NCBI GenBank assembly: GCA_030141605.1 | Contig: JAQGDQ010001510.1 | Span: forward strand, 1 to 37,043 | Direction: 5' to 3' | Length of the DNA stretch: 37,043 nt | Source of the DNA: Tubiluchus corallicola | Lineage: Eukaryota > Priapulida > Priapulimorpha > Priapulimorphida > Tubiluchidae | Part shown: piece after piece, positions 9,366 to 20,600 of the stretch | How positions within the stretch are numbered: the first letter of the stretch is position 1 | Layout of the letters: every line of letters begins with the position of its first letter | The notes under the pieces: generated by a model | The model's database searches: none | Seen by the model: only the letters and a program-made list of their open reading frames with translations | What the model was told of the DNA's origin: nothing | Made by a program: the position numbers and the translations under genes

Positions 9366-11995
9366 AATAAATGCGAATTCAAAAGTGCACAGTTTTATTA
9401 ATGTGAATCCAAAAGTGCAAAATGCGTTGGTTCATGTTTTTTATCAGTTTCTTGCTGTTGCTGTTGTCGACATTAATTCCAAGTTGGTATATCGCAAGGA
9501 CACTCCATCCCTAAGTGGCAGATGCAGGATGGTGAGTGTTGTGCATAAATCCATTCAACTCAATGACTTGAATGAGAGGGACCTGTCATCTCTTGATAAT
9601 CCAACAGTAGCGAAAGCATTTACCCCCTGCCCTGGCGGTAAGGGCCAACCCAGGATTTGAACAACTACAACTGTAATGTTAGGAGAACAAATATTATCTT
9701 GCAAAATGTCAAGTGTAGATATAAAATAATTATATGATCATATTGTACATAATTGTATTGTAGCCATTGCCCAAAGGTTATATGTTTGTATGCAAATATT
9801 CTCCGAAGATGTATCCTTGTATCCTTATCAAGAAAGCCTTCAAAGTTACTATAGATAATGAGTTAGTCTCTAGTCATGCCACAAGCACATCTTCGAGTAA
9901 GCTTTGTCTGTGAGTGCTTTCCAGTCCGCAAGGTACCGAAATGAAGAAAGCATGTGACAAAAATGGTTATGTCACCTAATCAGTATCAGGATCAGAGCTT
10001 TTTTAATTCACAAAGTTTGCAATTACGGCAGCAGTTATTTTTACAAGAAATCAAAATTATAAGTAGCCAAAAAATGTCTTTACAATTTAAGCAGACTGTA
10101 GCAACAAAGTTTCAAAAAAACGACAAACTGCAATGATTAAGTGCCTAGTAAGGTCGATATTATGAAGGAACTAAGCTATTTAGCTTAGTTTTAAAACAAA
10201 TGGGCAACAAAAAAGTATTTACTATAGTCTCTCCTGCCCTTGAATACAAACATATCATAGCTGCGATGTATTTATTTTTCCATATTTAACTGATCATGTG
10301 GTCGTTTGCAAGCTTATCAATTTTTTGCATTTTTCCAGCTGTTTAATTGTTAAGCTATGGAAATGAAATAAATTTGATTGTTTCATGCCACAGACGATCT
10401 TGCCCAAATTTATTCTGCGTGAACACATATATAAATTCCAACGGAATCTTTTAATCATGATTATAAACCAGAAAAATAGTGTAAAATTGACTATTCCAGG
10501 ATACTAGTATTACATTTTTATATATAATATAAATTTTAACCACATTTGAATCAATGTGCGCTAACGAGTGTGCTCACTTACCCCATAATTCTGGCAGTTA
10601 ACGGATTTCTATGGATGAATTCAACTGTGCCGTAACTGACGCTGTACATTTGTAAATCATTTATGCCTGCTCACTCGGCTTCAATCTGAAGTTATGAATT
10701 TCACTGTCATCTCGCTTTTCAGGTAGGCCATTTGATGTTTTCGGTCTATAAAATAGCATCACGTGATCAGCCCAACTTTCTTAGGTTAATTTTTTAAAGT
10801 TAATCATATAGTTATCTAATCATATCTTTATCTAACTTGGAAATCTAAATTATATTGCATATTTTATTACTAACAAAATAATAATGAGTATAATTATAAC
10901 TTATAGTTGTAAGTGGTTCTTCCTATAAAAACGAAATTGGACTATATATTTTCACTAATTCAGTTACACTTTCAATCGATAATATACAGACATTCAACAA
11001 TCTGTAATGAAATCTGAAACCAGGCCAGTTTCTCTCACGTGAACTAACGAAAGGTTGAGCATTTTCCATATTAGTATAACGTGTTGGCAATAATATTTGC
11101 AGCTTATGCACACGACTGTCCTGAAAGGTTGGCGACTATAGGTTCTGTGTAGCATGTGAAAATCATACACGCTGACAGGGCTTGATAGAATGACTGACGA
11201 TTTGTTTGGCGTTAATAAAAAGTTAAATAAGTGTTTCGTGTATTTAATCTACTGTATTGTGTTTGCTGCATTTGGTTTCTGCGATTACTGAGCCTCGTCA
11301 CATGTAGGGTCAAAATGAACGTTGGTTCAAACTATTAATTAAATGGAGAGCTCGCAAACAGTACTTTGGTGGTTAGCGGTGCATTGAATGCTTGTGAGAT
11401 TTCAAAGAAGATCGCGGTTTTGGTGTCTCCAGCTTTGCTGAATTTCATTCAGTACTTGAACAATGACAACGTGAAAATTTGATACATTTTTTTAGCTGTA
11501 ATAAAGCTTGTCAGGTATTGTCTCATGATCTTTTCATTTTACTGTGTGACAATACAATACAATATAGTAGACACGAACATGTTTTTTTAGCGTTTGGGCA
11601 TTTAAGTGTGATCAAGAAGGAATAAACTGCCAGAACACGTGGTATGAATATTTGAGAGTAATTGAGTAGCATAGTACTTTCAAATGTCATTTGATAAGCA
11701 TTTTACAGCCATAGAAGACTATTGTATTAATCTAAAAGACTGCTTCAGACTACGTTAGCCCGTTGAAGTTTCTGACGTTTTTCCAGAATATATCAAGAAA
11801 TACCTCCCTTGCTGTCATCATCAAACGTTCTTTCAAGATTTGTGAAGTTTCTGTGGGTGGCCTTTGAGTGCAAAAACAAAGTGTAAAAAGTTATGGATGC
11901 ACACTAAATTCATTAGACTGATTAGCCTTCTTTACTTTTTCTTCTATATGTAACACTGGCTTAAGATCGTCACTTAACTTTAACGACCAGGTCAA
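9366..11995. other. Intergenic, nothing recognised
   Basis: No coding exon, structured RNA or clear transposon end could be supported. Open stretches here (for example 9178-9660 plus) are antisense to the LINE remnant or lack any family motif. Confidence 0.4.
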
Positions 11996-12119
11996 TTACT
12001 TCTTTTTTTTGTATTCAAGAGTTTCAAGAGTTTTATTCATTTTCCACATTGTATCATTACAATTAGCATTAAAATACAGATAATTTTCCATTTGAGTAAA
12101 TATAAATATAAATATGAAT

Positions 12120-13362
12120 AAATGCAATATTTTGGCAAGTAAATTTCCTTTGATCACTATTGCAGGCCTGACAAGATTTGTCATAACCAGATCATTTTTT
12201 TCTCTAACTTTGACAAGTAATTTCCATTGATATTGTAGGCCTGACATGAGTTGTCATAACCAGGTCAATTTTTCCTCTAACTTTGACAAGTAATTTCCAT
12301 TGGTATTGCAGGCCTGACAAGATTTGTCATAACCAGATCATTTTTTTCTCTAACTTTGACAAGTAATTTCCATTGATATTGCAGGCCTGACATGAGTTGT
12401 CATAACCAGGTCAATTTTTCCTCTAACTTTGACAAGTAATTTCCATTGGTATTGTAGGCCTGACAAGATTTGTCATAACCAGATCATTTTTTTCTCTAAC
12501 TTTGACAAGTAATTTCCATTGATATTGTAGGCCTGGCATGAGTTGTCATAACCAGATCATTTTTTTCTCTAACTTTGACAAGTAATTTCCATTGATATTG
12601 CAGGCCTGACATGAGTTGTCATAACCAGGTCAATTTTTCCTCTAACTTTGACAAGTAATTTCCATTGGTATTGCAGGCCTGACAAGATTTGTCATAACCA
12701 GATCATTTTTTTCTCTAACTTTGACAAGTAATTTCCATTGATATTGTAGGCCTGGCATGAGTTGTCATAACCAGATCATTTTTTTCTCTAACTTTGACAA
12801 GTAATTTCCATTGATATTGTAGGCCTGGCATGAGTTGTCATAACCAGATCATTTTTTTCTCTAACTTTGACAAGTAATTTCCATTGATATTGTAGGCCTG
12901 GCATGAGTTGTCATAACCAGGTCAATTTTTTCTCTAATTTTGACAAGTAATTTCCATTGGTATTGTAGGCCTGACAAGATTTGTCATAACCAGATCAATT
13001 TTTCCTCTAATTTTGACAAGTGAATTTCCATTGATCACTATTGCAGGCCTGACAAGATTTGTCATAACCAGGTCAATTTTTCCTCTAATTTTGACAAGTA
13101 AATTTCCATTGATATTGTAGGCCTGGCATGAGTTGTCATAACCAGGTCAATTTTTTCTCTAATTTTGACAAGTAATTTCCATTGATATTGTAGGCCTGGC
13201 ATGAGTTGTCATAACCAGGTCAATTTTTTCTCTAACTTTGACAAGTAATTTCCATTGATATTGTAGGCCTGGCATGAGTTGTCATAACCAGGTCAATTTT
13301 TCCTCTAATTTTGACAAGTAAATTTCCATTGATATTATAGGCTTGACATGAGTTGTCATAAC
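12120..13362 (-). repeat. 73-bp minisatellite (about 17 units) derived from a LINE reverse transcriptase
   Basis: aggcctgac recurs every 73 bp (12164, 12237, 12310 and on). Two unit types, gacaagatttg and gacatgagttg, partly alternate. On the minus strand the first unit reads on in frame from the adjacent reverse-transcriptase remnant: KCKVMHIGYDNSCQAYNING. Later units rotate frame because 73 is not a multiple of three. The array is therefore an amplified piece of LINE coding sequence. Confidence 0.88.
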
Positions 13363-13563
13363 CAATATGCATTACCTTGCATTTATTAGGGTAGGACATC
13401 ATTTGCCCGTCTGTCGACCATTGAAAAGTAATCTGTGTGATTGTCTGAGTTCCATTAGGTTATTTAATTTGCCGAATTTCCCGAACATTTTGCAGTCATC
13501 AGCAAATTTAAATAGGTTTATAGTAGTTCCTTTGTTGATATCATCTATATACATAGTATACAC
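13363..13563 (-). pseudogene. CR1/Jockey-type LINE reverse-transcriptase fragment
   Basis: The minus strand reads YIDDINKGTTINLFKFADDC, containing FADD, the catalytic aspartate box of reverse transcriptase. After one frameshift it continues with WSTDGQMMSYPNKCKVMH, matching the W-x(n)-W-x-M-x(n)-KCKVMHIG block of CR1-like elements. It is truncated on both sides, and its downstream end has become the minisatellite at 12120-13362. Confidence 0.75.
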
Positions 13564-14668
13564 TCATATCTCGATTTGTTAAACCTCGCTTTTATAAATG
13601 TTGAAAAAGTCGGACAAAAAGTCCTGCATACTACTGATGTAGTCCGTTGTTTCGTGAGCTGACTGCTAGTTGGCGTGCCGTCACTTTGTTTACATCATTA
13701 TATATCAATGTAACTAAGTGGCATGTAACGATACATGTGTAGCTTGTACACATCAGTGTGCTTCAGTGGTTTAATCAGCATGTGTATGTGGAATTATGCT
13801 GCATTATTCCAGTTCATTGCCAATGGTTTTTATACACTTTTGCATAGAAGTGGCCTGAAATAAACGTTTTTGAGACAATTAGGCGATTGATTCTACATTA
13901 CAGTGAGTCTAATATGCGGCGTCTACTGTGTTAGCTTAGTATCGGGAAATATGGACAGTCGGCAAATTCTGATCGACTTCTTCCCGCTTTTGTGCGGCAA
14001 ACCGAGGAACGAGTGTATTTAAGTTGCTAATATAAAGATTGAAACTTGAAAATGCATAACATGCTGCGGACGGACGTTTTATACACTATTCCTTTCTGGA
14101 CATTTTGTGAAGGTTTTTTTTGAGATTAAAGTTACAAGTTTTTTTTACTCTCTTTAGCTTGTTTTGTTAATCTTAATCTTGTTCTTTAATTACAAAACAA
14201 TCATGCTGCCCGATATCAGAAGATTAGTATAGCTGCTCAATATTATAAGCATATTTTTATTACTATACAAAAAGGCTACATTTTTTTAGGAAATGTCCAT
14301 AATTTGTGTTTTTCTACACGGTAAATAATTAAAATTATGTAGACATGTCTGTACCTGCTGACAGATTATCATAGGAAATCTGGGCGAGTGTTGTAACCAG
14401 TGTTTTTTTGATTAAATGTATTAGAGGAAGCTTTTTCACATGGTGACTGACCACTGTCCACATCAGAATTGACCATCTGGCTGTCAACTTGCAAAAACTG
14501 GCCATGCAAGTGTTCATTCATAAAGCTTATGAAGTAATTCTGTCATATTTTAAAATTTGTTATGTGACTGTGAATTGTAACATGTTTTCAGGGCGTCCCA
14601 GCTGGCTGTTTACTTTGCATAATTACCTGGTCGCTAGCTGCTCATTTCCTGCTGTATAATTTGCACTT
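13564..14668. other. Upstream region of PSME3
   Basis: This AT-rich sequence precedes the PSME3 start codon. A 5' UTR exon and promoter must lie here, but I see no TATA box or initiator that I would defend. A cag at about 14590 could be an acceptor for a 5' UTR exon. Confidence 0.35.
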
Positions 14669-14680
14669 ATGGACGGACAC
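14669..14680 (+). CDS. PSME3: PSME3 coding exon 1 (12 bases)
   Basis: ATG GAC GGA CAC is followed by a strong gtaagt donor (phase 0). This is the only ATG near the strong donor. It gives a short N-terminus (MDGH) compared with vertebrate PSME3. Confidence 0.8.
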
Positions 14681-17600
14681 GTAAGTGTCATTAAAATATT
14701 TCCACTGTGTTGTTAGTAGCTTATTATGTAAAATTTAACTGCAGCTTTGTGTACAGTGATACAGGTGTTGATTACTGATCTATGAATAAATTATTTACTA
14801 TTTCTTTGTGTTGTTTCTAGCAGTATTGATATGAGTTTATAATTACAAATTATTATTTTAAACATTCATGATTTATCGTGTTTTTTTCAGAATTCGATGT
14901 TTAAGGAGCGAATAAAAAAAGAGGTAACATTTGCTTGAAGTGTTTTTATTTATGTTTATCTTAAATTATTATTTATTTATTTATTTTAATATGTATACGT
15001 TTTATTTAGTAAGAAAACCATAAATATATTTTATTTATCTACTTGTATTTTTATCATTTTTGCCCCATGTATATGCGAATGAGTTTAATAGTACATTGAA
15101 AGTCCTTGACATTGAAAGAGTTTTGGTTTTGCGTATGTTTATTTGGAAAAAAAACTCGCGGGTCTGTAAACGTACAGCGTATAACATGAAATTAGTTTAT
15201 AATTAAAATAAATTGATAGCTACAGCTTCCTTATTCGCTAATTAATGGATGATGATCATTAATAGTTAATTAGTTATGCTATGTTTTCATTGCTGCAGGC
15301 AGAGACGTTGGTGAATGTGACGTTTCCACATAAAGTTGATGAACTCGACAAGTTACTGCAGGTAAGAAGTGTTTCGTTTTGTCTTTGAAATGAACAGGTG
15401 TGTCTGTAGACAGGTGTCTTTTCTGTTGGTGTAGAATTCCATGTGTAAAATAGCACATTCGGTGGCATCACTAGAGGGGTGCGGGCCGTTCAGTTGTGAT
15501 GCAATGCCATGTGTAAAATAGCACATTCGGTGGCATCACTAGAGGGGTGCGGGCCGTTCAGTTGTGATGCAATGCACACGTTCGAAAGCTCATACGTGAA
15601 CAGCACACTAAACCTGAAATTTGCTGTTGGTGTAGACCTCCATGTCTAAAACAGCACCTTCAGTGGCATCGCTAGAAGGGTGCGGGTCGTTCAGTTGTGA
15701 TGCAATGCACACGTTCGAAAGCTCATACGTGAACAGCACACTAAACCTGAAATTTGAATTTCATTTTGAACTTTAAATTTCTGGAGTTTTTGTGTGTTGT
15801 ATTGAATGTTTGTACACTGAATATTGTACAGTAGCACTGTACTTCAATTTCCACTTTCACTTTGGAATGTTTGTGCTGTTGAAAATTATGTTCATTTGTG
15901 ATGTCATCACTAGTTGGGCTCGCCCCAAATTAATTAATTATTTAACCTACTATTTATTTATCAGAAGTGCTTTGGCATTATTTTAGACCTGTGTTAAAAT
16001 GTCGGTATTTTACATTACTTCAAAATTGAGTGTGAAAAATAATTTTGTTTTTTTAGTTCAATTTTTATTCGCAATTCAATCTTTGATGCTTTTCAGTCTG
16101 ACGTATTTGCTGAGAAGAACCTGAATGACATACATGTTGATTTGAAGATACCAGTGCCACCTGGTGGGGAGCATAACAGTTACAGCGATGACGAGGTGAG
16201 TTGATCTTGCTGCTATGCTGTTTCTGTTTGTGTTGTTAGTAGTTGCGCTGTATGTTTGGGATGTTACTGAAATGGAAATTGCGCTTTCGGTTAAGTTTCA
16301 TTTTCTTCGAAAATTATTGTGTTTCGTAGCCGAAACTTTTGGTAATTTTCGGTAGCATTTTTCAGAGGCTTCAGTAGTATCTATTCAGCTTGCTTTTTTC
16401 TCCTAGGTGTTAAAATTTGTTGAAAAATTTTGGCTAAAACAGTCCAAATAAACCGTAAATATAGTTTATTTAACTTTTTGTACTATTTGTAGCATGCTTT
16501 TTGCGGTCCTCGCAGCTGTAACATTTACATATCTTGATTTGATTTACTGACATGGTCACTTTACCGTAATATAAACTTTATTTCAGCCTTGTAAAAAGAA
16601 ACGGAAGCTGGAGTTATTGGACAGTGAGTTAGGTTGGTAACATTTTTCTATTTTTTTGTTTTGCTTTCGTGTTTTTAAGTAATTATGAACACATTACGGC
16701 ACCCCTGCAGCACGGAAATGTGTGAAATTTGACTCAGGATTCATGTTTAACTTTCAAATCTAAGCAGTTTCATACAAAAACAGGAATAGCTTCCCTTCTG
16801 TACTGTAGAAGTTCTGGTACACTCCGCCTCTGTACCATAGAATCTCCAGAACAGCTCCATATCCTGCTATCAAACAGTGGAGCAGCTCCGCATCAGTGCA
16901 ATACAATGCTCTGAAGAAGCTCCACGCCAATAATATGCAAACTCTGGGCCGGGGCTCCGTAGCCACGTTATAAAAAAACTTCCGAATAGCTTCACGTCTG
17001 CACTACACAGCAGCTCGGCACTTACTCGTTAATAACTCTCCAGCAACTCCACACCTCACAGTAAAAAAGTTTTTTCGATGCTCATGTGTTTAACATTGAT
17101 TATCACGTGTTTTGTTTCAGGCACTCCAGTATATGTACTTCCACTTGGATTGTCTCCATGCAACAAGCACATTGTGGAGGTAATAGATGTTATGAAGCCA
17201 CACATTCAGTCTCTCATCGACCACACAAATAAGGTAAATTGATAACTCATGTGTTGACAAACTGTCTGCATCGTAAGTGAAGTAATTATCTCACAAACGT
17301 ATTTAAACCCTGGTGTTGAGTCTGTAAATAACCTCATTAATAACTAGGTGTGTTGGTAAATTTAATGCAGGTAAGTTGAGAATAGTAACAGTTCATCAGC
17401 TGAAACAATAATTTATTGAATGCTGTCCTACCAATGATTTTGCTTATTTAGAAGAAATTGGTTCCTAAACTTGACAGCAGGATAGGAGCGCCTACACCCA
17501 CACTTTGTTTATTTACTTTGTTATGGTTTGATGATACTCGAAAAGCTTGAAAAGCCTGTCTGTTTTAGCGTGACCGTACTGGTGAGATCCAAGCCTGATT

Positions 17601-20600
17601 GGTTATCACGGATAACTATCCCGGAAAGTATTCTCAGCTGGCAAAGCTATCCCAGGGATGATTGCATGTGTGCACATCCTCGCTGTGCGAAATCATCCAG
17701 ATGTAGTCTTTTTGGCAGTGGCCGCTTGTAGCAAAAATTACGGGGGGGGGGGGAATTTTTAGCCATTGTTTTCATACTATGTAAAATGTAACAAACAGAT
17801 GTAATTTTAATATTGCAGTTATATTTAAAGACCATCTATTGAACGGCCTCTTTTCTGAACTGCAACTTTCTCATGATGAGAGAACTGAAAAATGAAGGTG
17901 TTGTAGTTCACTTACAGTCACAGAACTTATTTCTTGGGGATGCAAGGCGTCCATTATTAAACAATGTATGTTTTAAGCACACACTCTAAGTTTACGCTTT
18001 ATCATATTCAAGGATATGACGGTACACGGTAAACACGTGGCAATTGTTACTGTGTTCGGAGACAGTACTTTTCCACCTAGCAGCAGACGCTAGCACACGG
18101 CGTGTTATCTCGGACATGTACGCATGGTCGCATGCGCACAACAGCGAAACGCCACGTTGCTTGGGCTGTGAAGTGAATTGTACTTCCCTCATGTGTTCCG
18201 GATCCGCACAAGTATGAAAGAAGAACTAAACAAAAAAGACTTATTATATATCAGTGAGAACAGAGTACCGCAATACCTATGCACAAGCTGCCACTGCTTT
18301 TTGGTGGTCATCCATCCATTTATGAAGTGGATTCACATACTCAGCTAAATCCCTTGAACCAGTGAATTGTTTTGAAGAATTTGTGAAGGTTTAAATTATT
18401 TTGTTTGCATTGTGATCCAAGTCAAACAATAATAAGCAAGTGACTTGTATTCTGATTGCAATAATAATGAAATAAAATATCAAAATGGCTGCATTTATTT
18501 TCACAGTTTTAATTTTTGCAGTTAAAAATGTGGATACAATTTATGATTCCAAGAATTGAAGATGGAAATAACTTTGGCGTGTCCATACAGGTACTTGTAA
18601 ATGATTGCTGTTGATTTTTCTTTTTACTCTAGTTTTTACTTCAGATAAGACATCCAGTATTTCAAGTGTTTCGTAGTATAAACATATTATGTATCTAACA
18701 GGACTAAATGGCAATATACCCCTTACCTCAGCTGTGGAACTTGGTTTGCTGTGGATTTTGGTCGTGTCTATCAAATGTGAGCTGTACGTTCTGCCGAATG
18801 GTCCTTGTGAATATAGTCACTTCATCACTTTCAAATTCTGTTGTTCTCACTTCTTTTAACCCTTTCAGTCCCAAATTATTTTTTTAATAAGAAAAAAAAT
18901 TTGGCTTGGTACTTTTGTTCAGTACGTCCATCTTGTTTACCCATAATAATTATTTTTCGTCTACCTGTGCCCGCGTGGTAAATATAGCCTGTATCCCACG
19001 GGATACATTAGGATTCAATGGAAGCATAAAATGTGCTTCATTTTGCAACTGCTGATAATTTTTTAAAGTATTTAAGACATTTAGTATGCACGCTTTGCTG
19101 ATCTGTGCAAAGTCGTCTCTAAAGTACTGTACCTTACGCAGTTTTTTATGTTATGTAGATTTTCTAGTTTGCCATTTTATCACCATTTTTAGTCTATTGT
19201 TATTGGCTTAAATCAAAATAAATATTAACAGATCAAATAACTGTCAGTTTTAAAATTTTATTAATTTTAAAGGCAGAAAATATTCTCGTATCCCACGGGA
19301 TACAACGGGTATGAAAGGGTTAAATTGTGCTAAATGTGGAGGTTGTGTTTTATTCTCATAATTTTTACTGCTGTGGTTTTTCATTTTGTAAACTTGACTT
19401 ATTTCTTACTGTTCTAGGCTTGATTTATAGTATTGAAAATGGCTGTAACAGTCGAAATGATCGTCTACGATCACTAAACATGTCGATTCGTAGAAGCTGG
19501 CTTTTTCGTATGAAATTTAGTATTTAATTATCAACCTACAGCACTGCAGTATTTTTCTTTTCACAAGCAAAACTATTTATTAGGAAGACACGCTTGCCGA
19601 AATCCGAACCGTGGAAAGTGAATCTGCCTCGTTCCTCGACCAAGTTTCTCGTTATTTTATCACACGTGGAAAACTCGTAGCTAAAGTGGCAAAGTATCCT
19701 CACGTGGTGAGTGAGTGAATAATGATGAATACATTTGTTCATTGAATCTTCTGTTAAAAAGGACATAAATAGTCTTTTGATTTGAATATTATATGATGTG
19801 TTCTTACCTTAGAATCATGTTTCTAGTCTAGTAACTTAATGGTGTAGCTGGCAGGTTTATTGCGAGACAGTGTTGCCATTCTATGAATACTGACACTTTT
19901 AGACACAAACCTAAATAATTTTTCGATGTGTGACATTTCTGACAACACACTACAAACAGTTTTTCCCTCGATCTGTTTCTACTTAGCACATGACAAACTG
20001 TTTCTCTGTTCCATCTTTTTCAGCTTAGCACACTATAAACAGTTTCCCCCTACATCTTTTTCAGCTTAACACACTATAAACAGTTTTCCTCTCCATCTTT
20101 TTCAGCTTAGCACACTATAAACAGTTTTCCCCTACATCTTTTTCAGCTTAACACACTATAAACAGTTTTCCTCTCCATCTTTTTCAGCTTAGCACACTAC
20201 AAACAGTTTCCCCCTACATCTTTTTCAGCTTAACACACTATAAACAGTTTTCCTCTCCATCTTTTTCAGCTTAGCACACTACAAACAGTTTCCCCCTACA
20301 TCTTTTTCGGCTTAACACACTAGAAACAGTTTCCCCCTCAATCTGTTTCTACTTAGCACACTATAAACAGTTTTCCTCCTACATCTTTTTCAGCTTAACA
20401 CACTATAAACAGTTTTCCTCTCCATCTTTTTCAGCTTAGCACACTATAAACAGTTTTCCCCTACATCTTTTTCAGCTTAACACACTATAAACAGTTTTCC
20501 TCTCCATCTTTTTCAGCTTAACACACTATAAACAGTTTTCCTCTCCATCTTTTTCAGCTTAACACACTATAAACAGTTTTCCTCTTCATCTTTTTCAGCT

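Noticed and set aside
9178-9660. 160-codon plus-strand frame
   Set aside because: Its first part is antisense to the LINE remnant, and the rest shows no domain, splice sites or codon bias that would support a gene.
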